64,000 nt of DNA from Rhodobacterales bacterium. Lineage in GTDB: Bacteria > Pseudomonadota > Alphaproteobacteria > Rhodobacterales > Rhodobacteraceae. Shown here piece after piece: positions 37,271 to 45,249 of the stretch. Location: contig PDRW01000029.1 in assembly GCA_002746935.1 (NCBI GenBank), positions 78,204 to 142,203 of the forward strand, in the 5' to 3' direction. Every line of letters begins with the position of its first letter. The stretch's first letter is position 1. The position numbers were made by a program, and so were the translations under genes. The notes beneath the pieces are model-generated. The model was not told where the DNA came from. It did not search any database and worked only from the letters and a program-made list of their open reading frames with translations.

Positions 37271-38944
37271 ATGAACACCATGCCGACGACCCTCAGGCAG
37301 ATCAGACCCGCGCTTTCCGCGCCCGGAGCCCGGCCCGCCCTCGGAGCGCTTGCGCTGGCCCTGCTGGTGGCCGCGCCCGCTGTGGTGCTGGCTCAGGAGA
37401 CCACCACCGACGTCACCACCGACGTTGTGCAATACGACGATGGCAGCTTCTACGAAGGCGAGATCAGGGAAGGCCGGCGCCATGGCAAGGGCACCCTGCG
37501 CACCCCCAACGGCTACGAATACACCGGCACGTTCGTTGAAGGCGAGATCCGCGGCGAGGGCATTGCGCGCTTTCCCAACGGGTCGGTCTACGAGGGCGGG
37601 TTTGCCGCCGGGCGGCCGCACGGGCTCGGCAAGGTGACCTACCCCGACGGCACGGTCTACGAGGGCGATTGGGTCGACGGCCAGATCAACGGCAGCGGCC
37701 GCGTCGCCTATGCCACCGGGTTCATCTATGAAGGCGCCTTCCGGGCCGGTGAGCATCACGGCAAGGGGCGGCTCGAAAGCCCCTCCGGCTCGGTCTATGA
37801 CGGCGCCTGGAACATGGGCGTGAAGGAGGGCGCGGGCAAGCTCACCGAGGCCGACGGCACCGTCTATACCGGGGCTTTCAAGGCAGGCAAGCCCGACGGG
37901 CTCGGCACGCTGGTGAGCCCCGATGGCACCACCTATGAGGGCGGCTGGCAGCAGGGGCGGATGCATGGTGCCGGGCGGCTGACCTTTCCCGACGGGTCGG
38001 TCTACGACGGCCCCTTCGCCGAGGGTCTGCGCACCGGGCAGGGCAAGATCACCTATGCCAGCGGCGACGTCTATATCGGCGATTTCGTCGCCGACAAACG
38101 GTCGGGGCAGGGAACCCTGACCGGCACTGACGGTTACAAATACGAAGGCTCCTGGGTCGATGGCCAGCGCGATGGCAACGGCACCGAGACCTATGCCAAC
38201 GGCGCGGTTTACACCGGCCAGTTCCGCGCCGGGCTTCCCGATGGCGGGGGTGAGCTCACCAAACCCGATGGCTCCACCTATGTGGGCGGTTTCCGCGATG
38301 GGGTCTTCGAGGGGCGGGGCCAGCGGATCTGGGCCGACGGCACCTCTTACGAGGGCGGTTTCGTGGCGGGGCTGTTCGAGGGCCAGGGGGTCCGCAAGCT
38401 GGCCGATGGCACCACCTATGAGGGCAGTTTCCGCGCCGGGCTGTATAGCGGCCCGGGCAAGCTTGTCGCGGCCGACGGGACGGTCGTCTATGAAGGGGAT
38501 TTCGCCAACGGGCTCTACGAAGGCCAGGGGACGCTGAAAGCGCCCGACGGGTATATGTATACCGGCGGCTGGCTTGGCGGAAAGGAACATGGCCAGGGCA
38601 TGGCCACCTATCAGGACGGCACGACCTACGAAGGTGCGTTCGAGAACGGATTGCGCCACGGCCAGGGGCTGGCCATCTACCCCGATGGCAGCCGGATCAG
38701 CGACACCTGGGTTGAGGGTGTCGCGCAGTCGATGCTGGGCGAGACCGCGGCGCCACCGGCAGAGCCGCAAACGTCACCGGCAGCGCCGCAAACGCTGCCG
38801 GCAGCACCGCAAGCGCAACCGGCGGAGCCGCAAACGCCACCGGCAGCGCCGCAAGCGCAACCGGCGGAGCCGCAAACGCCACCGGCAGCGCCGCAAACGC
38901 TGCCGGCCGAGGCGCCGGCGTTGCCGCCACAGCCCGCGCAGTAA
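37271..38944 (+). CDS. Exported MORN-repeat protein, 18 repeats
   Basis: About 557 residues. The start at 37271 (MNTMPTT) is 7 bp after AAGGA; an ATG at 37265 is closer than usual to that site. A signal peptide (ALGALALALLVAAPAVVLAQ) ends near residue 39, so the protein is periplasmic or secreted. Then come 18 consecutive 23-residue MORN repeats with consensus YEGxFxxGxxHGxGxxxxPD; one repeat has an extra residue. A low-complexity tail rich in Pro, Gln, Ala and Glu ends the protein and contains two tandem 42-bp DNA copies. MORN proteins often bind lipids or act as scaffolds; a role at the envelope is inferred. Confidence 0.88.
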   Translation: MNTMPTTLRQIRPALSAPGARPALGALALALLVAAPAVVLAQETTTDVTTDVVQYDDGSFYEGEIREGRRHGKGTLRTPNGYEYTGTFVEGEIRGEGIARFPNGSVYEGGFAAGRPHGLGKVTYPDGTVYEGDWVDGQINGSGRVAYATGFIYEGAFRAGEHHGKGRLESPSGSVYDGAWNMGVKEGAGKLTEADGTVYTGAFKAGKPDGLGTLVSPDGTTYEGGWQQGRMHGAGRLTFPDGSVYDGPFAEGLRTGQGKITYASGDVYIGDFVADKRSGQGTLTGTDGYKYEGSWVDGQRDGNGTETYANGAVYTGQFRAGLPDGGGELTKPDGSTYVGGFRDGVFEGRGQRIWADGTSYEGGFVAGLFEGQGVRKLADGTTYEGSFRAGLYSGPGKLVAADGTVVYEGDFANGLYEGQGTLKAPDGYMYTGGWLGGKEHGQGMATYQDGTTYEGAFENGLRHGQGLAIYPDGSRISDTWVEGVAQSMLGETAAPPAEPQTSPAAPQTLPAAPQAQPAEPQTPPAAPQAQPAEPQTPPAAPQTLPAEAPALPPQPAQ

Positions 38945-39098
38945 GCATACCGGGGAAAGCGGAGCGGGGTGGCGCCGCCCGTTTGGCGCACTCCGGGCTT
39001 CGCCGCGCCCGCCTCTCATGCTGTCCGCCGGACCTCCGCCCGCGGCGCCGGATGTGCCCCCGAAGCACCAGACCGGAGCACCAGACCAGGGCCACCAA

Positions 39099-39126
39099 AA
39101 AGGCCGCCCGGAACGGGGCGGCCTTT
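39099..39126. terminator. Bidirectional intrinsic terminator between MORN gene and sqr
   Basis: An 11-bp perfect stem AAAGGCCGCCC / GGGCGGCCTTT with a 6-nt loop (39110-39115), flanked by A-run and T-run on the respective sides, placed between two convergent 3' ends. It can serve both strands. Confidence 0.85.
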
Positions 39127-39207
39127 CTGTCTTCTCTTGCTGTCTCCCGGCCCGGCTTCCTTTGGCCGGGTTTCTTTCGGACAGGCTTCTTTCGGGCGGG
39201 GCGATGC

Positions 39208-40488
39208 TCAGCCTTCGAGCTTGTTGACCTTCAACATCTTCATGACCATCTTTTCATAGAACGGCTCGGACACGCCCTTGCGGATCTTGCGCATGAAGTA
39301 CCATTCGAAGGTGAGCTTGGCCCAGTGGACCCATTTGCCTTCGCTCGACCAGTTCACGTTGCGCGGCGGGTTCTGCGGCATCGCGAGGAAAGCCGCGCCA
39401 CGGTCGCCGAAATCGGCGAGGCACAGCGCGTTCCAGCTCGGCACCTGGTTGGGTTCCTTGCCGGCGATGATCCGCGGCAGGTTGTGAGCGATCGACGTGA
39501 CCATGGATTCGATCATGAACCCGGTCTTCGGAACGCCGGTGGGCACCGGGGTGGCGACCGGCGGGGCGATGGCGATGGCCACGCCGATGCCGAAGATGTT
39601 CGTATAGGTCGGGTTGCGCTGGTATTTGTCGACAATGATGAAGCCGCGCGGGTTCGCCAGCCCCTCGATGCCCATCACCGCCGGGATGCCGCGGAAGGCG
39701 GGCAGCATCATCGTGTATTTGGTCGGAACCTCGTGGGTCTTCTTCTCGTTGCCGTCCTCGTCGAATTCGGTCGCGTGCACCGCGCTTTCGGTAAACTTGT
39801 CGACCCGCGCGTTGGTGATCCACTTGATGTCACGGTCGCGCATGGCGCTTTCGAGCAGCCCCTTGGTATCGCCGACGCCGCCGAGGCCGAGATGGCCGAT
39901 ATAGGGCTCGGAGGTCACGAAGGTCATCGGCACCTTGTGCTTGATCTTGCGGCGGCGCAGGTCGGTGTCGAGCGTCATCAGATATTCGTAGGCCGGGCCG
40001 AAACAGGAGGCACCCTGTACCGCACCGACCACGATCGGGCCGGGATCGGCGCAGAATTTCTCCCAGGTGCCGCCCGGGCCGCCGGATTTGCAGGCGTCTT
40101 CGACATGGCAGACCGAATTGGTGTGGGCGCCGGGGCCGAACCCTTCGATCTCGTCGAAGGCGAGCTCGGGGCCGGTGGCGATGATCAGGTAATCGTAGTC
40201 GACCTCACGGCCCGATTCGAGCACCAGCTTGTTGTCTTCCGGCAAAAGCCTGGCGGCGCCGTCGCAGATGAAGTCGATGCCGAGCTTGTTCATCACCGGT
40301 TCGAGGTCGATGGTCAGGTCGTCCTGGTTGCGCCAGCCGACACCCGCCCAGGGGTTCGACGGCGTGAACTGGAAATACGGCTTGTTGGAAATGACCGTGA
40401 TCTTGTCACTCTTGGCCAGGGATTCCTTGAGTTCGTAAGCCTGGATCGACCCGCCGAGGCCGGCACCCAGTACGACAACATGTGCCAT
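39208..40488 (-). CDS. sqr: Sulfide:quinone oxidoreductase (type I)
   Basis: A 426-residue FAD enzyme. N-terminal Rossmann motif VVLGAGLGGS and all three redox cysteines of type I SQR are present: C127 (SVCHVE), C162 (GASCFGPAYEY) and C356 (NALCLADFGDRG). The block TSEPYIGHLGLGGVGDTKGL and the C-terminal amphipathic region also fit. It oxidises sulfide to polysulfide or persulfide and reduces the membrane quinone pool, for detoxification or energy. A TetR-type gene lies 234 bp upstream on the same strand, and that gap is long enough for an independent promoter. Confidence 0.94.
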   Translation of the reverse strand: MAHVVVLGAGLGGSIQAYELKESLAKSDKITVISNKPYFQFTPSNPWAGVGWRNQDDLTIDLEPVMNKLGIDFICDGAARLLPEDNKLVLESGREVDYDYLIIATGPELAFDEIEGFGPGAHTNSVCHVEDACKSGGPGGTWEKFCADPGPIVVGAVQGASCFGPAYEYLMTLDTDLRRRKIKHKVPMTFVTSEPYIGHLGLGGVGDTKGLLESAMRDRDIKWITNARVDKFTESAVHATEFDEDGNEKKTHEVPTKYTMMLPAFRGIPAVMGIEGLANPRGFIIVDKYQRNPTYTNIFGIGVAIAIAPPVATPVPTGVPKTGFMIESMVTSIAHNLPRIIAGKEPNQVPSWNALCLADFGDRGAAFLAMPQNPPRNVNWSSEGKWVHWAKLTFEWYFMRKIRKGVSEPFYEKMVMKMLKVNKLEG

Positions 40489-40607
40489 GTTCGCTCCTTG
40501 TTGGGGCTCGCAGAAATCGAGCCGTTCCGTTTCGGGGCCCGCTTCGGACTCCGCTGCGGGAAGTCTTGCCGGGGGCCGCTCATTGCCGTCCACGCGACAC
40601 GGGCCAA

Positions 40608-40636
40608 CTTTAACCTCCCGCAGGAGAAAAACAAAG
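40608..40636. promoter_or_regulatory. Imperfect inverted repeat upstream of sqr
   Basis: CTTTAACCTCC and GGAGAAAAACAAAG face each other around CGCA in the 234-bp gap between tetR and sqr, about 120 bp upstream of the sqr start. It is a candidate operator, for example for the adjacent TetR protein, or simply a weak hairpin. There is no second copy in front of tetR that I could see. Confidence 0.25.
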
Positions 40637-40722
40637 CACACATCCCGCTGAACTGCGACGGAAGACGTATGGTCCGGGGGCCGCATTCCGGTGGCGGAGC
40701 CGCCTGCGGGGTGCGCGGCCGG

Positions 40723-41331
40723 TCAGGCCCGGAAGCTGTCGAACAGCGGCGCCAGCACACGCGACCCGCTGTCGGCGAGGTCATCTTCGCACCCGTCCAG
40801 CAGCCAGCGCATCGCGACGCCCTGAACAGCCTCGGCGAGGAGGCGCGCGGCGTCGTCGGCCGCAAGGTCGGCACGGTGTATGCCGCTGGCCTGGCCGGAG
40901 CGGATCAGCCCGGCAAAGGCGTTGCGGTACCGGTCGAACACCCGGGCAAGCTTCTCCCGGAGCGTGTCGTTTCCGGCCTGAAGCTCGCGGCTGTAGAGAA
41001 TCGCCGGGATCGCGGGCTGTTCGGTGATCCGGGCGAAATACGCCCCGGCGACCTTCTGCAAGCTGTCATGCGGATCGGCGGTTTCGCCGGGCGCGCCCCA
41101 ATCCGCCGGGAGCCCGTTCATCGCCGCGACGATATGGTCGCCGACCGCCAGCCAGATGTCGCCCTTGGTGGCGAAATGGCGGAAGATCGCGGGCTGGGTC
41201 ACGCCCACTTCGTTGGCCAGATGCTGGGTGGTCACGCGGTTGGGTCCGATCTCGGCGGAAAGACGGATTGCGGTTTCGACAATCTCGGCGCGGCGGTCCG
41301 CGGCACTCTTGCGTTTGCGGGGCTCAGCCAT
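40723..41331 (-). CDS. TetR/AcrR family transcriptional regulator
   Basis: A 202-residue regulator. The N-terminal HTH is VETAIRLSAEIGPNRVTTQH followed by LANEVGVTQPAIFRHFATKG; the C-terminal ligand domain is all-helical. The start at 41331 (MAEPRKRK) has AAGGAG upstream. There is only one Cys, in the C-terminal part, so the two-Cys persulfide switch of ArsR-type sulfide sensors is not present. It lies directly upstream of sqr on the same strand and could regulate it; alternatively it controls an unlinked target. Confidence 0.88.
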   Translation of the reverse strand: MAEPRKRKSAADRRAEIVETAIRLSAEIGPNRVTTQHLANEVGVTQPAIFRHFATKGDIWLAVGDHIVAAMNGLPADWGAPGETADPHDSLQKVAGAYFARITEQPAIPAILYSRELQAGNDTLREKLARVFDRYRNAFAGLIRSGQASGIHRADLAADDAARLLAEAVQGVAMRWLLDGCEDDLADSGSRVLAPLFDSFRA

Positions 41332-41438
41332 CGCGCAATCTCCTTGATGATTCCGGGCCAGGTTGCGGGCGGTCTCTGGTGCCCTTTGTGCGCCAAAAAT
41401 TAACGCGCGTCCAGTATCGTGCGAATCGCAGTCGCGTT

Positions 41439-41678
41439 TCATAACCCGCTCGCTTGCGTTCCGGCCAGGGCTGAGCGGCAAATCCGCAGGCTTGCCTTCG
41501 AAAACGCTCCGCCCGGATTCTTGTGATTCGTCTGTTCCGCACCTTGCGGTGGGTCAGCGATGCCGACCCAATAGGGGTTTCCATCGGCCTTGCCGTAGCT
41601 ATAGTGCCCACCATGATCCGCATGGCCGACATAGATTTCGCCGCTGGTGCCCTCGCGCACACCGGGCACACCGGGCAC
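41439..41678 (-). other. Orphan short open frame, possible gene remnant
   Basis: An open frame of about 79 codons from a GTG, in the 519-bp gap between divergent tetR and leuA. The middle part (SGEIYVGHADHGGHYSYGKA, then DGNPYWVGIAD) has protein-like, non-GC-skewed composition. Upstream codons in the same frame (ERSRRKARSEAAKQKQHG) also look protein-like until a stop near 41753, with no ATG. Three tandem ACACCGGGC units lie at its 5' end. No domain was recognised. It may be a degraded gene; real coding is unproven. Confidence 0.25.
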
Positions 41679-41850
41679 ACCGGACAGGCCGTGCTGCTTC
41701 TGCTTGGCCGCCTCTGAGCGTGCCTTTCGGCGCGAGCGCTCAGAGGATGCTCACCCCGCGCCCCTTCCGTGAAATCCCGTGAGATTTTTCGCGACACATC
41801 ATGCGCCACCGGCTGAGATGCCCGGCTGAGACTCCAGGAAAGAGACCGAC

Positions 41851-43392
41851 ATGACCATGCCCAGTGAGCAGGACCGCGTCCTGATTTTCGACACCACCCT
41901 GCGCGACGGCGAACAGAGCCCCGGCGCGACCATGACCCATGAGGAAAAGCTCGAGATCGCCGAACTGCTCGACGACATGGGGGTCGACATCATCGAGGCC
42001 GGTTTCCCGATCGCTTCCGAGGGCGATTTCGCCGCGGTGAAGGAGATCGCGGAACGGTCGAAAAACGCGGTGATCTGCGGCCTCTCGCGGGCCAATTTCA
42101 AGGATATCGACCGTTGCTTCGAAGCGGTGAAACATGCCGCGCAGCCGCGCATCCACACCTTCATCGGCACCTCGCCGCTGCACCGCGAGATCCCCGGGCT
42201 CACACAGGACGAGATGGCCGATCTGATCCACGAGACGGTCACCCATGCCCGCAATCTCTGCGACAATGTCCAGTGGTCGCCGATGGATGCCACCCGCACC
42301 GAGCATGACTACCTGGCCCGGGTGATCGAGATCGCCATCAAGGCGGGCGCGACCACGATCAACATCCCCGACACCGTCGGCTACACCGCGCCCCGCGAAT
42401 CGGCCGATCTGATCCGCATGCTGATCGAGCGCGTGCCCGGCGCCGATGAGGTGGTGTTTGCCACGCACTGCCACAACGACCTCGGCATGGCGACGGCCAA
42501 TGCGCTGGCTGCCGTCGAAGCCGGCGCCCGTCAGATCGAATCGACCATCAACGGCCTTGGCGAGCGCGCCGGCAACACCGCGCTGGAAGAGGTGGTGATG
42601 GCGCTGAAGGTGCGCAACGACATCATGCCGTTCCAGACCGGCGTCGACACCACCAAGATCATGAACATCTCCCGCCGCGTGGCGCAGGTCTCGGGCTTCC
42701 CGGTGCAGTTCAACAAGGCGATCGTCGGCAAGAACGCCTTCGCCCATGAAAGCGGCATCCATCAGGACGGGATGCTGAAAAACCCCGAAAACTTCGAGAT
42801 CATGCGCCCCGAACATATCGGCCTCGCGGCCTCCTCGCTGCCGCTCGGCAAACATTCGGGCCGCGCCGCGCTCAAGGCCAAGATGGAGGCGCTGGGCTAT
42901 TCCCTCGCCGACAACCAGCTCGCCGATGTCTTCGTGCGCTTCAAGGCGCTGGCCGACCGCAAGAAGGAGGTGTTCGACGAAGACCTGATCGCCTTGATGG
43001 GCGCGGGCGGCGCGGCGAACGACAAGCTGAAGCTCAGGTTCCTGCGGGTGATCTGCGGCACCGAGGCGCCGCAATCGGCCGACCTCACGCTGACCATCGA
43101 CGGGGTCGACCATCAGGTCACCTCCACCGGCGACGGCCCGGTCGACGCGGTGTTCAACGCGGTGCGCGAATTGTTCCCGCATAACGCGCGGCTGAAGCTC
43201 TATCAGGTCCATGCGGTGACCGGCGGCACCGACGCTCAGGCCACGGTGACGGTGCGGATGGAAGAGGACGACAAGATCGTCACCGGCTCGTCGTCGGACA
43301 CCGATACCGTCGTCGCCTCCGCCAAGGCCTATATCGACGCGCTCAACAATCTCGTCGTGCGCCGCGAAAAGACCAAGCCGGAAGCGCTCTGA
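41851..43392 (+). CDS. leuA: 2-isopropylmalate synthase
   Basis: A 513-residue LeuA, near the usual 515-525. The catalytic TIM barrel carries the HMGL-like signature VLIFDTTLRDGEQSPGATM and the metal-binding THCHNDLGMATAN; a C-terminal allosteric domain follows. It condenses acetyl-CoA with 2-ketoisovalerate in leucine synthesis and is feedback-inhibited by leucine in relatives. The start at 41851 has AGGAAAGAG upstream. It is monocistronic, with a terminator at 43424-43456. Confidence 0.96.
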   Translation: MTMPSEQDRVLIFDTTLRDGEQSPGATMTHEEKLEIAELLDDMGVDIIEAGFPIASEGDFAAVKEIAERSKNAVICGLSRANFKDIDRCFEAVKHAAQPRIHTFIGTSPLHREIPGLTQDEMADLIHETVTHARNLCDNVQWSPMDATRTEHDYLARVIEIAIKAGATTINIPDTVGYTAPRESADLIRMLIERVPGADEVVFATHCHNDLGMATANALAAVEAGARQIESTINGLGERAGNTALEEVVMALKVRNDIMPFQTGVDTTKIMNISRRVAQVSGFPVQFNKAIVGKNAFAHESGIHQDGMLKNPENFEIMRPEHIGLAASSLPLGKHSGRAALKAKMEALGYSLADNQLADVFVRFKALADRKKEVFDEDLIALMGAGGAANDKLKLRFLRVICGTEAPQSADLTLTIDGVDHQVTSTGDGPVDAVFNAVRELFPHNARLKLYQVHAVTGGTDAQATVTVRMEEDDKIVTGSSSDTDTVVASAKAYIDALNNLVVRREKTKPEAL

Positions 43393-43423
43393 CGCGCAGG
43401 AGTCGCGCCTTTCAGGTATGAGG

Positions 43424-43456
43424 CAAGCGGGGGCTGCGGCTTCCGCTTGTCTTTTT
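43424..43456 (+). terminator. Intrinsic terminator after leuA
   Basis: Stem CAAGCGG (43424-43430) pairs with CCGCTTG (43443-43449), with a GC-rich loop, followed by TCTTTTTC. It lies 32 bp after the leuA stop. Confidence 0.7.
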
Positions 43457-43608
43457 CTGCATTTTCCGGTGTCGAAACAGTTTTCCCGCCTTCCGCGGGC
43501 GCGGTTCCCCGGGTCCGTCCGGAGCGCGAAACCTGTTCCCCCTCCGGTGGCAAAACGGGTAGACTGACGGTGAGCCGGGCCGCGCGCCGGCACCGAGGGA
43601 GGAACGCC

Positions 43609-44700
43609 ATGATCGCCACCATCGCCCGCCGGATTGCCCACCAGATCGCCCACCGTATCTCCTGCCGCATCGCCCGCCGCATCGCCCTGTCTGCCTGCCT
43701 TGTTCTGGGCGTGCTCGCCGGCCCCGTTGGCCCCTTTGGCCCCTTTGGCCCCGCGGCCAGACTGGCCGCGCTGGCCGAAGACCGGCCGGTGTTTACCCTG
43801 TCGGTGCCGGGCTCCGAGACCGACACCCGCTCGGTCGCGCTGGCCGAGATCTTTGCGCCGATGGTCGCGGGCTTCGCCGACTACCGGCCCGCCTATAACG
43901 GCACGCTGTTCGCGCAAGGCACCGAGCTTGAAGCCATTGCCCGCGGCAATCTCACCATGGCGATCGCCTCGGCTCAGGAACTCGCGCAATATTTCCCGGA
44001 ATTCTCGATCTTCGCCACCGGCTATGTCCACCGGGATGCCGCGCATCAGCTGCGGGTGTTCAACGATCCGCTGATGGACCCGTTCCGGAAGACGGTCGAG
44101 GAAGGGCTCGGCGTCAAGCTGCTGTCGGTGATGTATCTCGGCCGGCGCCATGTGAACCTGCGCCAGTGCCGCGACGAGCTGGAGATCCGCACCCCCGCCG
44201 ACCTCGCGGGCGTCAACCTGCGCATGCCCGGCACCGAGGCATGGCAGTTTCTCGGCGCTGCGCTCGGGGCGTCACCGGTGCCGATGGCCTTCACCGAGGT
44301 CTATACGGCGCTTGCGACCGGGGCGGTCGATGGCCAGGACAACCCCCTGCCTACGGTGGTCGATGCGAAATTCTACGAGGTCACCTGCCAGATCGCCCTC
44401 ACCGCCCATCTGGTCGATCTCAACTATATCGCCTTCTCCAAGCCGGTCTGGGACGGGCTCACCCCGGCCCAACAACTGACCCTCCAGCGCGCCGCCGATG
44501 CCGCCGCCGCCTGGGCGCGGCTGAAACAGCTCGAGAAGGAAGCGACGCTCATCGGGTTCCTCCGCGCGCAGGGGGTCGAGATCTATACCCCCGACGTGGA
44601 GGCCTTCCGGGCCCATGTGCAACAGCGCTATGCCGGGTCGGATCTTGCCGCCGCCTGGCCGGAGGGCCTGCTTGAGCGGATCAATGCGCTGGCAGAATGA
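43609..44700 (+). CDS. TRAP transporter substrate-binding protein (DctP family)
   Basis: A 363-residue periplasmic binding protein. The start at 43609 follows GAGGGAGGA. The mature part is a DctP-type protein with LEAIARGNLTMAIASAQELA, NLRMPGTEAWQFLGAALGAS and FTEVYTALATGAVDGQDNP, including the conserved Arg (LRMPG) that binds substrate carboxylates. The N-terminus is odd: residues 2-26 are built of a four-residue period I-A-R/H-R/Q encoded by a 12-bp tandem repeat, then a hydrophobic core and a GPVGPFGPFGP stretch before the cleavage region. The substrate is probably a carboxylate; its identity is unknown. Confidence 0.9.
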   Translation: MIATIARRIAHQIAHRISCRIARRIALSACLVLGVLAGPVGPFGPFGPAARLAALAEDRPVFTLSVPGSETDTRSVALAEIFAPMVAGFADYRPAYNGTLFAQGTELEAIARGNLTMAIASAQELAQYFPEFSIFATGYVHRDAAHQLRVFNDPLMDPFRKTVEEGLGVKLLSVMYLGRRHVNLRQCRDELEIRTPADLAGVNLRMPGTEAWQFLGAALGASPVPMAFTEVYTALATGAVDGQDNPLPTVVDAKFYEVTCQIALTAHLVDLNYIAFSKPVWDGLTPAQQLTLQRAADAAAAWARLKQLEKEATLIGFLRAQGVEIYTPDVEAFRAHVQQRYAGSDLAAAWPEGLLERINALAE

Positions 44701-44727
44701 GGCGGTGAGCTTGGGAAGCGTGGCGCC

Positions 44728-45249
44728 ATGAAACGCCTTCTCGGATGGGCCGCGCGCGGGGCCGAGCTTTTCGCCGGGGGCTTGCTCGCGGCGCTGTTCA
44801 TCACCTTCCTCGTCCAGGTGTTTTCGCGCCATGCGATGCAGACGCCCTTCGGCTGGACGCTGGAGCTTTGCCTGATCCTCTGGCTGTGGATCGTGTTTTT
44901 CGGCAATGCCTTCGTGCTGCGCCCGCGCGACCATGTGCGGTTCGATCTTGTCTGTGGCGCCGCGCCCCGGGGGGTGCGGCGGGTGATGGCGCTGGTCTCG
45001 GCGGCGGCAATCGTGGTGGCGATGCTCTGGGCGTTCTGGCCCACATGGGACTATATCGACTGGATGAAGATCCGCGGCACCGCCACGCTGCGCACGCCGT
45101 TCACCGGCGAAAAGATCCCGATGCGGCTGGTGTTTTCGGTCTATGCGCTGTTCATGATCGCGCTCGCGCTGCGTGCCCTCTGGCGCATTGTCAGCCTTCT
45201 GTCCCGGCGTCCTCCGGGGGGCGAGGGGGTGGAGGAGGGGCCCTCATGA
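44728..45249 (+). CDS. TRAP transporter small permease (DctQ family)
   Basis: A 173-residue protein with four predicted helices. It shows the DctQ pattern around FSRHAMQTPFGWTLELCLIL, then WLWIVFFGNAFVLRPRDHVR. It partners with the large permease encoded by the next gene, which it overlaps by 4 bp (ATGA). It starts 27 bp after the dctP-type gene. Confidence 0.9.
   Translation: MKRLLGWAARGAELFAGGLLAALFITFLVQVFSRHAMQTPFGWTLELCLILWLWIVFFGNAFVLRPRDHVRFDLVCGAAPRGVRRVMALVSAAAIVVAMLWAFWPTWDYIDWMKIRGTATLRTPFTGEKIPMRLVFSVYALFMIALALRALWRIVSLLSRRPPGGEGVEEGPS

Noticed and set aside
41735-41850. Leucine attenuation leader peptide before leuA
   Set aside because: A short frame exists (MLTPRPFREIP), but it has only one Leu and no terminator/antiterminator pair.
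41740-44151. Antisense open frame of about 800 codons over leuA and dctP
   Set aside because: It is the complement of leuA, whose catalytic motifs are intact; composition is that of a shadow.
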